A DNA stretch of 23,621 nt from Oscillospiraceae bacterium UBA4632 (GTDB lineage: Bacteria; Bacillota; Clostridia; Oscillospirales; Oscillospiraceae). Position 1 is the stretch's first letter. The number at the start of each line of letters is the position of its first letter. Both the position numbers and the translations under genes were made by a program. A model generated the notes under the pieces. That model saw nothing but the letters and a program-made list of their open reading frames with translations. It was not told the DNA's origin and did no database searches. Below are positions 7,300-15,061 of this stretch, piece after piece. Where the stretch lies: assembly GCA_002405995.1 (NCBI GenBank), contig DHMW01000010.1:20444-44064 (forward strand), given 5' to 3'.

Positions 7300-8058
7300 A
7301 TGCTCAGACCACTCCAATACGCGGCGCTCGGCACGCTCTTCCCCTTTCTGATGACCACGCTGGGCGCCGCTGCGGTATTCCTGTTTGCCCGCAGGGCGCA
7401 CGAGCGGCCGCAGCGCGCGCTGCTGGGCTTTGCCGCGGGCGTGATGACCGCCGCGAGCATCTGGAGCCTGCTGCTGCCCGCCATCGAGCAGACGGCGGCG
7501 GAGGGCCGGCTTCCGCCGTTTCTGCCCGCCGCCGCGGGCGTACTGCTGGGGGCGGCGTTCCTCGCGGGAATGGACGCCCTCTGCCTGCCGCCCGGCGGGC
7601 GGGGCGCGGATGAGGCCGCGCGCGGCAGCCTCCTGCTGATCACGGCGATCACGCTGCACAATATTCCCGAGGGAATGGCGGTGGGGCTCGCCTTCGCCCT
7701 CGCCGCGGACGGCGAGGGGCTGGCGGGCGCGGCTGCGCTCGCCTTCGGCATCGGCGTGCAGAACCTTCCCGAGGGGGCGGCGGTCTCACTGCCGATGCAC
7801 CAGATGGGCGCATCCCGTCCGCGCGCGTTTCTGACGGGGGCGCTCTCCGGCGCCGTGGAGCCGCTTGCCGGGGTGCTTGCGGCGCTGGCGGCGGCAGGCG
7901 CGCACGCGCTGATGCCGTGGCTTTTGAGCTTTGCCGCCGGCGCGATGCTCTGCGTCTCGGCGGAGGAGCTGCTGCCGCGCGCCCACAGCCGCGCGGGGAC
8001 CTGTGGCTTCATCGGCGGCTTTCTTCTGATGATGGCGCTCGACGTGGCGCTGGGGTAG
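7300..8058 (+). CDS. ZIP-family divalent metal transporter
   Basis: Integral membrane permease for zinc or related divalent metals, 252 aa with about eight hydrophobic segments. The two ZIP metal-site motifs are clear: TLHNIPEGMAVG (His120, Asn121, Glu124) in helix 4 and QNLPEGAAV (Asn155, Glu158) in helix 5. The short length and missing long His-rich loop resemble the ZupT/GufA group of bacterial ZIPs. Helix 5 has Gln in the position where some ZIPs have His, so metal preference is uncertain. The ATG at 7300 is used because AGGTGA lies 8 nt upstream; the in-frame GTG/ATG at 7288/7291 would overlap that site. It is followed after 41 nt by a spore-type hydrolase gene on the same strand, probably in one transcript. 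Confidence 0.92.
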   Translation: MLRPLQYAALGTLFPFLMTTLGAAAVFLFARRAHERPQRALLGFAAGVMTAASIWSLLLPAIEQTAAEGRLPPFLPAAAGVLLGAAFLAGMDALCLPPGGRGADEAARGSLLLITAITLHNIPEGMAVGLAFALAADGEGLAGAAALAFGIGVQNLPEGAAVSLPMHQMGASRPRAFLTGALSGAVEPLAGVLAALAAAGAHALMPWLLSFAAGAMLCVSAEELLPRAHSRAGTCGFIGGFLLMMALDVALG

Positions 8059-8099
8059 GCGCGCGCCGCGGCGCATAGGATAGTGCGAGGTGATGTTCC

Positions 8100-9383
8100 A
8101 TGCACATCCACATCGTAAGGCACGGCGAAACGCTTTCCGCCGTCGCCGCCCTGTACGGCGCGGCGGCGCAGCTGCTTGCCGCCGACAACGGGCTTGCCGC
8201 GGACGCGCCGCTCGCTGTGGGGCAGGCGCTCGTCGTGCGCGTGCCGCGCACGCTCCACACCGTCCGCGCGGGCGACACGCTTTTCTCCCTCGCGCGGCAC
8301 TACGGTGTGAGCGTCCGCACGCTGCTGCGCCGCAATTATTATCTTCACGGCGACCCCGCCGCGCTCCGCGAAGGCGAGCCGCTCGTCATCGACTACGCGG
8401 AGGAGCGGGCGCTCGGCGCGCTCGGCGTGAACGCCTATGCCTACCCGTACATCGACCCGCCGCTGCTCGCGGCGGCACTGCCGTACCTGACCTATCTCAC
8501 CCCCTTCACCTATGGGCTGACGCCGGAGAGCGGGCTTGTGCCGCTGGCGGACGGCGCGCTGCTCGCCGCTGCGTCCCGCTGCGGCGTTTCCGCGCTCATG
8601 CACCTTTCAACGCTTACGCAGGACGGCGGCTTTTCCAGCGGCAGCGCCGCCGCGCTCCTTCGCTCGGACCAAGCGCAGCGCGCGCTGATCGCAGCCGCGG
8701 CGGACATGGCGGCGCAGAAGGGCTATTACGGTCTGGATATCGACTTTGAATACATCCCGCCGGAGCTGCGGGAGGCGTATGCCGCCTTTGTCTGCCGCCT
8801 GCGCGAGACATTCAACGCGCAGGGCCGCCCGGTCATCGCCGCCCTCGCGCCCAAAACGAGCGCGCAGCAGCGCGGGCTGCTCTATGAGGCGCACGATTAT
8901 GCACTGCTGCCGCAGGCAGCGAACGCGGTATTCCTGATGACCTACGAATGGGGCTATGCCTACGGCGAGCCGATGGCGATCGCGCCGCTGCCGCAGGTGC
9001 GCGCCGTGCTGGACTACGCGCTCACGGAGACGGCGCCGGAGAATGTCCTGCTCGGCGTGCCGCTCTACGCCTACGACTGGACGCTGCCCTATGAGCCGGG
9101 CGTGACGCGGGCGGAAACGCTCTCATCCCAGCAGGCAGCGGAGCGCGCCGCGCGTCTCGGCGCGGAGATCGAATACGACGAAACGGCGCAGTCGCCGTAC
9201 TATCGCTATCACGACGGCGCCCGCCGCGCCCACGTGGTCTGGTTCGAGGATGCGCGCAGCCTGGCGCAGAAGCTCCGCCTCGCCGCAGAGAGGGGTCTGC
9301 AGGGCATCGGCTGCTGGCAGCTCGGGCGCGAGCTGGCGCAGCTCTGGCCGCTGCTGGACGCGCTGATCGACATTGAGACCTGA
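8100..9383 (+). CDS. LysM-domain GH18 glycosidase, spore cortex-lytic type (SleL/YaaH-like)
   Basis: Predicted N-acetylglucosaminidase acting on spore-cortex peptidoglycan, 427 aa. Two LysM peptidoglycan-binding repeats occupy residues 1-48 (HIVRHGETLSAVAALYG) and 51-98 (HTVRAGDTLFSLARHYGVS). A glycoside hydrolase 18 barrel covers about 105-425, with active-site motif YGLDIDFEY. Glu217 is the predicted acid and Asp213/Asp215 support it; the first Asp of the canonical DxxDxDxE is replaced by Tyr. MTYEWGY and the late GCWQLGREL match the rest of the GH18 core. There is no signal peptide, as expected for proteins deposited on the forespore from the mother cell. AGGTGA lies 8 nt before the ATG. 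It implies that the host makes endospores. Stage-specific regulation is not visible from sequence. Confidence 0.9.
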   Translation: MHIHIVRHGETLSAVAALYGAAAQLLAADNGLAADAPLAVGQALVVRVPRTLHTVRAGDTLFSLARHYGVSVRTLLRRNYYLHGDPAALREGEPLVIDYAEERALGALGVNAYAYPYIDPPLLAAALPYLTYLTPFTYGLTPESGLVPLADGALLAAASRCGVSALMHLSTLTQDGGFSSGSAAALLRSDQAQRALIAAAADMAAQKGYYGLDIDFEYIPPELREAYAAFVCRLRETFNAQGRPVIAALAPKTSAQQRGLLYEAHDYALLPQAANAVFLMTYEWGYAYGEPMAIAPLPQVRAVLDYALTETAPENVLLGVPLYAYDWTLPYEPGVTRAETLSSQQAAERAARLGAEIEYDETAQSPYYRYHDGARRAHVVWFEDARSLAQKLRLAAERGLQGIGCWQLGRELAQLWPLLDALIDIET

Positions 9384-9421
9384 CCGGCAAGCGCAAAAGC
9401 ACAGCCGCGCTTACACATAAA

Positions 9422-9465
9422 GGACCGGAGAGGGCGCTGCCCTCTCCGGTCCCATTTCTGTTTTC
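9422..9465 (+). terminator. Terminator after the LysM/GH18 gene
   Basis: Perfect 14-bp stem with arms GGACCGGAGAGGGC (9422-9435) and GCCCTCTCCGGTCC (9439-9452) and a 3-nt loop, followed by CATTTCTGTTTT. On the minus strand it is followed by TTTATG, so it may also stop transcription arriving from the convergent ALDH gene. No other ALDH terminator is evident in 9453-9546. Confidence 0.85.
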
Positions 9466-9546
9466 CTGCGCGCCGCGCTTCAGCCGCCGCGAGCCGGCCT
9501 GCCGCGCCTTTCCGCACGACAGCGTTTTTTCTTCCGTGCAGCTCTT

Positions 9547-10980
9547 TCAGAGAATGTTCTTGAATACATAGGTCTTTTCCTGCATCATCTCGTGAAGCGT
9601 GCGGGAAACGCCCTCCCTGCCGAGGCCGCTTTTCTTATAGCCGCCAAACGGCATTTCGGAGGAGCGATAGTCGCTCGCCCCGTTGATCACAACGCCGCCG
9701 CACTGCATCCTGCCGGCAAAGCCCATTGCCGTGCGCAGATCCTTGGAAAACACCGCGCCCATCAGCCCATAGCAGGATTGGTTAGCAATATCGAGCGCCT
9801 CCTCCTGATCGTCGAACGCGATCACGGGGAACACAGGGCCGAAGATCTCAAGATCCGAGGCAACATCCATGTCCTTTGTCACGCCGGTAAGAACGGTCGG
9901 CTGAAAATATACGCGGTCATAAGCTCTGCCGCCCAGCGCGCACACAGCGCCCTGCGCGACGGTGTGCTCCACCTGGCGCTGCACCTGCTCCGCCGCAGCT
10001 GCACTGACCATGCAGCCCTCGTCCATTTCAGGATCCATCGGATCCCCCAGCCGCACCTCCCGGAGCGCAGCAATGAGCTTTTCCGTAAATTCCTTTTCGA
10101 TACTGCGGTGAACGATGAATCTCTTGCTTGCGCAGCAGGTCTGCCCGCAGTTGCCCATACGCCCGTAAACCGCCTCCGACACCGCGAGGTCAACGTCCGC
10201 ATCGGCCAGCACGACAAACGCATCGTTGCCGCCCAGCTCAAGGAATACGCGCGTCAGATTCTCCGCCGCCTTGCGGTAGGCATCCACGCCGACCTCGTTG
10301 CTGCCGGTAAGCGAGACCGCCGCGATACGCGGATCGGAGATCAGCTTATCGCCGACCGCGCCGCCCCGCCCGGTGACGACCTGCGCCGCCTTCGGCGGCA
10401 CTCCCGCCTCATGCAGCAGCTCTACCAGGCGCATGATCGTCAGCGGGCAGTCCGTGGGCGGTTTGATGATCACGGCATTGCCCGCGGCAAGGGCCGGCGC
10501 GACCTTTTCTGCATAAAGGTCCACAGGGAAATTGAATGGGATCAGGCACACCACCACACCGAGAGGCTCCCAGCGCGTAAACACCAGATCCTCCGCAGGG
10601 CTCGTCATCTGGTTGCCATTCGGCATGGTGTTGCCGTAAAGGTGCGCTGCCTGCTCGGCATAGCCGGTAAACAGCGCATTCACCGCGTCAAACTCCATGT
10701 CTGTATTTTTGATGTTCTTTCCGTTCTCCCTGCAGAGGAGCGTCCGCAGCTCCGCGCGGTGCTCCTCCACCAGGGCGGCATAACGGTACAGGATGCGGTT
10801 CCGCTCCAGGATGGTCATTCCGGACCACTCGCGGTACCCCTCCTGCGACGACGCCAGCGCCAGTTCAAGCTCCTCCTCCGAAGCAAAGGGCACTGTGTCG
10901 ATCACTTCATTTCTGGCCGGGTCAACGATCTCGATGATCCGGCCGCCGCTCACCCGCTTTCCTCCGATCAACATATCCAT
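9547..10980 (-). CDS. NAD(P)-dependent aldehyde dehydrogenase (lactaldehyde/glycolaldehyde/semialdehyde type)
   Basis: Cytoplasmic enzyme oxidising an aldehyde to its acid, 477 aa, normal for the ALDH superfamily. Seen motifs are PFNFP (Asn150, oxyanion hole), NAVIIKP (cofactor-binding Lys173), SLTGSNEVG (Rossmann glycine turn), ELGG (general base Glu248), GQTCCASKR (nucleophile Cys282, followed by a second Cys) and EIFGPVFP. Length and motifs resemble lactaldehyde, glycolaldehyde and succinate-semialdehyde dehydrogenases, and GapN remains possible. It lies 16 nt downstream of the deoR-type regulator gene and is the last gene of the sugar operon. That position suggests it removes the short aldehyde released by the aldolase encoded two genes upstream. 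AAGGAA upstream of the ATG is a moderate ribosome-binding site with long spacing. Confidence 0.88.
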   Translation of the reverse strand: MDMLIGGKRVSGGRIIEIVDPARNEVIDTVPFASEEELELALASSQEGYREWSGMTILERNRILYRYAALVEEHRAELRTLLCRENGKNIKNTDMEFDAVNALFTGYAEQAAHLYGNTMPNGNQMTSPAEDLVFTRWEPLGVVVCLIPFNFPVDLYAEKVAPALAAGNAVIIKPPTDCPLTIMRLVELLHEAGVPPKAAQVVTGRGGAVGDKLISDPRIAAVSLTGSNEVGVDAYRKAAENLTRVFLELGGNDAFVVLADADVDLAVSEAVYGRMGNCGQTCCASKRFIVHRSIEKEFTEKLIAALREVRLGDPMDPEMDEGCMVSAAAAEQVQRQVEHTVAQGAVCALGGRAYDRVYFQPTVLTGVTKDMDVASDLEIFGPVFPVIAFDDQEEALDIANQSCYGLMGAVFSKDLRTAMGFAGRMQCGGVVINGASDYRSSEMPFGGYKKSGLGREGVSRTLHEMMQEKTYVFKNIL

Positions 10981-10996
10981 GCTGCTGTAATTCCTT

Positions 10997-11797
10997 TCAT
11001 TTTTCAGGTGTGGGGAGCATCTGTTCCTCCGGAAACAGCAGCTCGATCTTCCCCTCCAGCGCCGCGCGGATCTCCTCCGGCAGCCCGCGGTCCGTGATCA
11101 TGGCATCAAACTGTTCCCACGCCGCGTACTCGATCAGGGCGCTGCTCTGAAACTTGCTGCTGTCCGCCACCAGATAGCGCTTGGCGGCGCTTTCCATCAT
11201 TTTCCACTTGGCGTGGGCCTCGGGGAAATTCTCCACGCACGGCCCCCGCGCCACGCTCAGCGCGCTCGCGCCGATAAACGCGATATCGGCGCGGATCCCC
11301 TTCAGGCACAGATCCGCCCACTGGCCTACCGCAGCCAGGTTGGATGGGTGCACCTCTCCCCCCAGCGTCAGAACGGTCACGCCGTTCTGCGCCAGGGTCA
11401 TCGCCGTGGTCAGGCTGTTGGTGATAACCGTGCTGTCCCTGCGCATGCACAGCTCCCTTGCGATCCAGTAGGTCGTGCTGCCGGAGTCAAGGATGATCGT
11501 GCTCCCGCCCGGGATCAGTCCTGCGGCAAAGCGCGCGATCTCCCGTTTTTCCGCCGTATTGCGCTTCATGCGGCGGTTCAGGAATACATCCGCTCCCGCA
11601 AAGTAGCTGTCTACGATCACGGCCCCGCCGTGCGTTTTCTGCGCTACCCCCTGCTCCGCCAATGCAATAAGGTCTTTGCGCGCCGTTTCCGAGGAAACAT
11701 GAAAGCTGCTCACGATCGTGCTGATCTTAATATGGCCCTGCGCAACGAGTATCTGCATGATCTGCGCCTGCCGTTCCTTTGCGATGGTCTGGCCCAA
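10997..11797 (-). CDS. DeoR-family transcriptional regulator
   Basis: Predicted repressor of the surrounding sugar operon, 266 aa. The N-terminal winged HTH (about residues 5-58) reads ERQAQIMQILVAQGHIKIS then SSETARKDLIALAEQG, the DeoR signature. The C-terminal sugar-phosphate sensor domain includes GGSTIILDSGSTTYWIARELC and FIGASAL. DeoR regulators usually respond to a phosphorylated intermediate of the pathway they control. The start is a TTG: no ATG lies near the HTH start, and AGGGGGG is 7 nt upstream of the TTG. A promoter with repeats overlapping its -35 box precedes it, so it is probably autoregulated. It sits between the aldolase and ALDH genes on the same strand. Confidence 0.92.
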   Translation of the reverse strand: MGQTIAKERQAQIMQILVAQGHIKISTIVSSFHVSSETARKDLIALAEQGVAQKTHGGAVIVDSYFAGADVFLNRRMKRNTAEKREIARFAAGLIPGGSTIILDSGSTTYWIARELCMRRDSTVITNSLTTAMTLAQNGVTVLTLGGEVHPSNLAAVGQWADLCLKGIRADIAFIGASALSVARGPCVENFPEAHAKWKMMESAAKRYLVADSSKFQSSALIEYAAWEQFDAMITDRGLPEEIRAALEGKIELLFPEEQMLPTPEK

Positions 11798-11861
11798 AGC
11801 GTATCCCCCCTGCTTTTCTGCTGCGGCACATCGCGCGTGCCGCGCCGTCCTTTTCGTCAGA

Positions 11862-11891
11862 AGTATACCATAAAATGGCAGCTAATGGCAA
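11862..11891 (-). promoter_or_regulatory. Internal promoter for the deoR-type regulator and ALDH genes
   Basis: TTGCCA (-35, 11886-11891) and TATACT (-10, 11862-11867) with an 18-nt spacer on the minus strand, in the 131 nt between the aldolase stop and the regulator start. It would allow separate expression of the regulator and ALDH. Confidence 0.7.
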
Positions 11892-11902
11892 CTCTTTTGC
11901 CA
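11875..11902. promoter_or_regulatory. Candidate operator repeats over the internal promoter
   Basis: On the plus strand ATGGCA occurs at 11875-11880 and 11885-11890, exactly 10 bp apart. TGGCAA (11886-11891) and TTGCCA (11897-11902) form an inverted repeat with a 5-nt spacer that covers the -35 box. The spacing is one helical turn, as expected for a repressor site. Binding by the adjacent DeoR protein is inferred. Confidence 0.5.
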
Positions 11903-11928
11903 GATTTTACAATTCTTGCCGCACGGCC

Positions 11929-12780
11929 TCAGGCCTTCCCGTCGCCCATACAGGTCCGGATCCATTCCCCGGCCGCACGCTCGATCCCCGCCTTTACCGG
12001 CGGGACCACATCAATGACAAAGGCATTCTCGCCCTGCCGCTCCAGCTCATCCTTCATGCCGTTCATGTAGGCGCTTGCGATGCACGTGCCGACATTCACC
12101 TTGCAGATGCCGTCGCCGATGCAGCGGCGCACATCCTCCGCGGCAAGCCCCGTTCCCCCGTGCAGCACAAGCGGGGTCGGCAGCGCCTGATGGATCTCGT
12201 GCAGGCGCTCGAAGCTGAGCTTCGGCGTTCCCTCGTAGTAGCCGTGGGCGGTCCCGATACCGACAGCCAGCAGGTCAACGCCCGTCTCCTCCACCAGCCG
12301 GACACAGTCGGCAGTGCGCGCGAGATAGTCATCTCCCGCGTATCCGCCCTCGTAGCCGCTGCCCTTGATGCGCCCGACCTCGGCCTCCACCAGGCAGCCG
12401 CGGGCATGCGCATAGGCAGCCACTTCCTTCGCTGCCGCGATATTTTCCTCCAGCGAACAGGCAGAGGCGTCGATCATCACGGAGGGGAAGCCGCAGTCCA
12501 CCGCCTTTTTGCAGGTCTCCACATCCTTGCAGTGGTCAAGATGCAGCACGACCGGCACGCCGGCGCGCTGCGCCATCTCCTTTCCGAACGCCGCGTACAC
12601 CTCCAGCGGAAGTTCGCGGAAATTCTCCGGATGGATCGCAACCATGACGGGCGCGCTCAGCGCCTCGGCGGCGGCAATGATAGAACACATATCCCATACG
12701 TCCGCGCAGTTGAACGCATTGATGGCATACTTGCCCTGCTGCGCTGCGCGGATCAGTTTTTTGAAATCACACTGACTCAT
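11929..12780 (-). CDS. Class II (zinc-dependent) ketose-phosphate aldolase, FbaA/GatY/KbaY family
   Basis: Cytoplasmic aldolase expected to split a ketose phosphate into DHAP and an aldehyde, 283 aa. Catalytic and metal residues align with tagatose-bisphosphate aldolases: HLDHCKD (Asp82 and zinc ligand His83), VEAEVGRI (Glu132 and Glu134), GTAHGYY (zinc ligand His179), LHGGTG (zinc ligand His207) and the phosphate-binding KVNVGT. Family members act on fructose- or tagatose-1,6-bisphosphate, ketose 1-phosphates or related acids. No PfkB kinase to make a bisphosphate is encoded nearby, so a singly phosphorylated ketose is favoured (inference). I start at the ATG at 12780; a TTG at 12786 is possible because GGAG lies 5 nt before it but 11 nt before the ATG. 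It begins 29 nt after the upstream dehydrogenase gene. Confidence 0.9.
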   Translation of the reverse strand: MSQCDFKKLIRAAQQGKYAINAFNCADVWDMCSIIAAAEALSAPVMVAIHPENFRELPLEVYAAFGKEMAQRAGVPVVLHLDHCKDVETCKKAVDCGFPSVMIDASACSLEENIAAAKEVAAYAHARGCLVEAEVGRIKGSGYEGGYAGDDYLARTADCVRLVEETGVDLLAVGIGTAHGYYEGTPKLSFERLHEIHQALPTPLVLHGGTGLAAEDVRRCIGDGICKVNVGTCIASAYMNGMKDELERQGENAFVIDVVPPVKAGIERAAGEWIRTCMGDGKA

Positions 12781-12809
12781 AAACAATAAAACTCCAAAGC
12801 TTTTTCAGC

Positions 12810-13880
12810 TCAATCCAGATTTGGCGTCATGACGACCTTGATCGCCGACGGGTCGCTGACCGCGGTGCGGTACGCTTCCTCCCATTTTTCCAGCGGGAAG
12901 CAGTGCGTTACGATCCCATCCGTCGGGATCAGGCCGCGCTCGATCCCGGCGATCACCGCGTCGAAGCAGTAAGGCCCGAGATGAGAGCCGAGCACGTCGA
13001 TCTCCTTTTCATCTCCGATGATGTTCCAGTTCGCCGGAATGTCCTTGGCAAAAATGCCGAACTGCACGTAGCGCCCCAGATTGCGGATCGCCTTGAGCCC
13101 CTGCGTCACGCTTGCAGCACTGCCGGAGGCCTCGATATACACATCGCAGCCATAGCCGCCGGTCAGCTCCTGGATCTCCCGGGCCGCGTCGCACTGCGAG
13201 GGGTCGAGCACCAGGTCTGCGCCGCAGGCCTTTGCCAGCTCGCGGCGGTTCCCGCGCAGGTCAAGCCCGATGATCTTTTTGGGCAGCGCAAGGCGCGCCA
13301 TCGCAACAATGCCAAGGCCGATCGCGCCCAGCCCGCTGACGACCACCACGTCCTCGTGCGTCAGCTTTGCCCGCTCCACGGCGTGCATGCTGCATCCCAG
13401 CGGCTCGATCAGCGCCGCCTGCTGCACGGTAAAGCTTCTCGGGATGCGATGGTTGATGCCGCGGCGGTGAATGCGCATATACTGCGCAAAGCCGCCGTTG
13501 CACTCCCTCTGGAAACCGTACATCTTCAGGTTCTGGCACATCCAGTAGTGGCCGTCACGGCAGAAACGGCAGTGCCCGCAGGGGATGATCTGCTCCGAGA
13601 TCATCAGCTCGCCGAGGTCGAACTCCGTCACATTTTTGCCTCGCTCAACGACCTCGCCGTAAAATTCGTGCCCTGCGATGACCGGCGTTTCGATGAACCG
13701 TTCCTCCGGCGGAGCGTTCCATTCGTGACCGCCCGCAAAATTCTTGAGATCGGAGCCGCAGATGCCGCAGCCGCGCACCTTGATGATCATTTCGTCATCG
13801 CCGCATTCCGGATACGCCACCTCCTCCAGCCGCATATCCATCGGGCCGTACAGCCGCAGGGCCTTCATGGTTTTACTCAT
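12810..13880 (-). CDS. Zinc-dependent MDR dehydrogenase, erythritol/L-threitol dehydrogenase-like
   Basis: NAD(P)-linked medium-chain dehydrogenase, 356 aa, likely oxidising a sugar alcohol or hydroxyl sugar to a keto form. Catalytic zinc ligands are Cys41 (CGSD), His71 and Glu72 (AGHEF) and Glu159. Four structural-zinc Cys lie at 101, 104, 107 and 115. The Rossmann domain reads GLGAIGLGIVAMARL, with Asp in IGLDLRG favouring NAD. Segments GYGCDVYIEASG, DVLGSHLGPYCF and IPTDGIVTH strongly recall proteins annotated as erythritol/L-threitol dehydrogenases, recognised from memory and not from an alignment. AAGGAGGGG precedes the ATG. It starts 10 nt after the previous dehydrogenase gene. The exact substrate is unknown. 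Confidence 0.88.
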   Translation of the reverse strand: MSKTMKALRLYGPMDMRLEEVAYPECGDDEMIIKVRGCGICGSDLKNFAGGHEWNAPPEERFIETPVIAGHEFYGEVVERGKNVTEFDLGELMISEQIIPCGHCRFCRDGHYWMCQNLKMYGFQRECNGGFAQYMRIHRRGINHRIPRSFTVQQAALIEPLGCSMHAVERAKLTHEDVVVVSGLGAIGLGIVAMARLALPKKIIGLDLRGNRRELAKACGADLVLDPSQCDAAREIQELTGGYGCDVYIEASGSAASVTQGLKAIRNLGRYVQFGIFAKDIPANWNIIGDEKEIDVLGSHLGPYCFDAVIAGIERGLIPTDGIVTHCFPLEKWEEAYRTAVSDPSAIKVVMTPNLD

Positions 13881-13890
13881 TTTCCCCTCC

Positions 13891-15045
13891 TTATTTCTTC
13901 CAGGGGTATACGATCCCCTTCATATATCCGTCCTGCGAGGACTTGCCCATGGTCTGCGCGAGGTCCTCCAATCCGCAGGCGTGGGTGAATACGCTTTCCA
14001 GTCCCTCTCCGTGGTCCTTCAGCACGGTGAACGCCTTGTTGAATGCCTCCGGCGTGTTGACCGTCATGCCGATGAGCGTTGCGTGCTTGGCGCAGAGGTC
14101 GGCAAAGGGATCGAACTCTACAGGCGACGGCTTCATCGCATTGCCGCACTCGACCAGCGTGCCGAGCCGCTTCATCAGGTGCAGCCCATCCATAAAGGCG
14201 CGCCCTGTGCCGACACACTGGAACACGACGTCTGCCCCGCGTCCGCCCGTCAGCTGGCCGACCAGCTCGCTGCGCTCCTCAAGGCTCTGCTTCTTGTAGT
14301 TGAGCAGCAGGTCCGCCTGAGCCAGCGCAGTGCACTTTTGCAGCCGCTCCTCGCGCCCGCCGGCGATCACGAGCCTTCCAATGCCCAGCAGCCGCAAATA
14401 GTAGGCCGCCAGCGCGCCGATCGTCCCGTCGCCGATCACCAGCGCCGTTCTTGTTTCATCCAGGCAGTTCTCCATCGTGCCGGGGCAGCGCTGCGCCAGC
14501 TCTACCGTCCTCACGGCCACCGCCAGCGGATCGAGCAGCGCCGCGCGCTCCACCGGCATTCCCTCCGGCACCTTCCAGAGATAAGTGCCCGGATAGATGT
14601 ACATATACTCCGAAAATCCGCCCGTCAGCGCCGGCACGCCCTCCGCGCGCGCATAATCGCCCGGGAGCTTGTATTCAAACCAGTCGCCGTAGCCAAACGG
14701 CGTTTCGCAGACGGAATATGCGCCGTTGCCGTAATCCATGCAGTTCCGGCAATGCCCGCAGGTCACGGTGGGATAAAGCGAAATGCGGTCCCCCACAGCC
14801 AGCGGTCCGCCATAAACATACATCGCGCGGTTCGCGTTTTTCCCCATAGCCACGATCGTGCCCGTCACCTCATGCCCCAGCACCACGGGGAAGGGCGGGA
14901 CGTCATGATAGATATGCAAATCAGAGCCGCAGATGCCGGCGGCGTCTACGCGGATCAGCACGCCGTCCGCGCCGACCTCCGGGACGGCGATCTCCTGCAC
15001 GGAAAACTGGCAGTTCCCCTGAAAAACAGCAGTTCTTGCTTTCAT
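13891..15045 (-). CDS. Zinc-dependent MDR alcohol/polyol dehydrogenase
   Basis: Second medium-chain dehydrogenase of the operon, 384 aa. Catalytic-site residues are Cys39 (CGSD), His58 and Glu59 (LGHEV) and Asp172 (LLDPLAV). The structural-zinc Cys are at 96, 99, 102 and 113, with a longer last interval than in its neighbour. An insertion around residues 118-140 (GDWFEYKLPGDYARAEG) lengthens the catalytic domain. The cofactor domain contains ALVIGDGTIGALAAYYLRLLG. The protein is clearly different from the adjacent enzyme, so the pair probably performs two separate redox steps and is not a recent duplication. The ATG has AGGAGA upstream. It starts 16 nt after the permease gene. The substrate cannot be assigned. 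Confidence 0.86.
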   Translation of the reverse strand: MKARTAVFQGNCQFSVQEIAVPEVGADGVLIRVDAAGICGSDLHIYHDVPPFPVVLGHEVTGTIVAMGKNANRAMYVYGGPLAVGDRISLYPTVTCGHCRNCMDYGNGAYSVCETPFGYGDWFEYKLPGDYARAEGVPALTGGFSEYMYIYPGTYLWKVPEGMPVERAALLDPLAVAVRTVELAQRCPGTMENCLDETRTALVIGDGTIGALAAYYLRLLGIGRLVIAGGREERLQKCTALAQADLLLNYKKQSLEERSELVGQLTGGRGADVVFQCVGTGRAFMDGLHLMKRLGTLVECGNAMKPSPVEFDPFADLCAKHATLIGMTVNTPEAFNKAFTVLKDHGEGLESVFTHACGLEDLAQTMGKSSQDGYMKGIVYPWKK

Positions 15046-15061
15046 ACCTTTTTCTCCTTGC

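Noticed and set aside
9592..11097. 501-codon plus-strand frame opposite the ALDH gene
   Set aside because: Rich in Arg, His and Ala with no recognisable motif, no ribosome-binding site, and it covers a clear ALDH gene.
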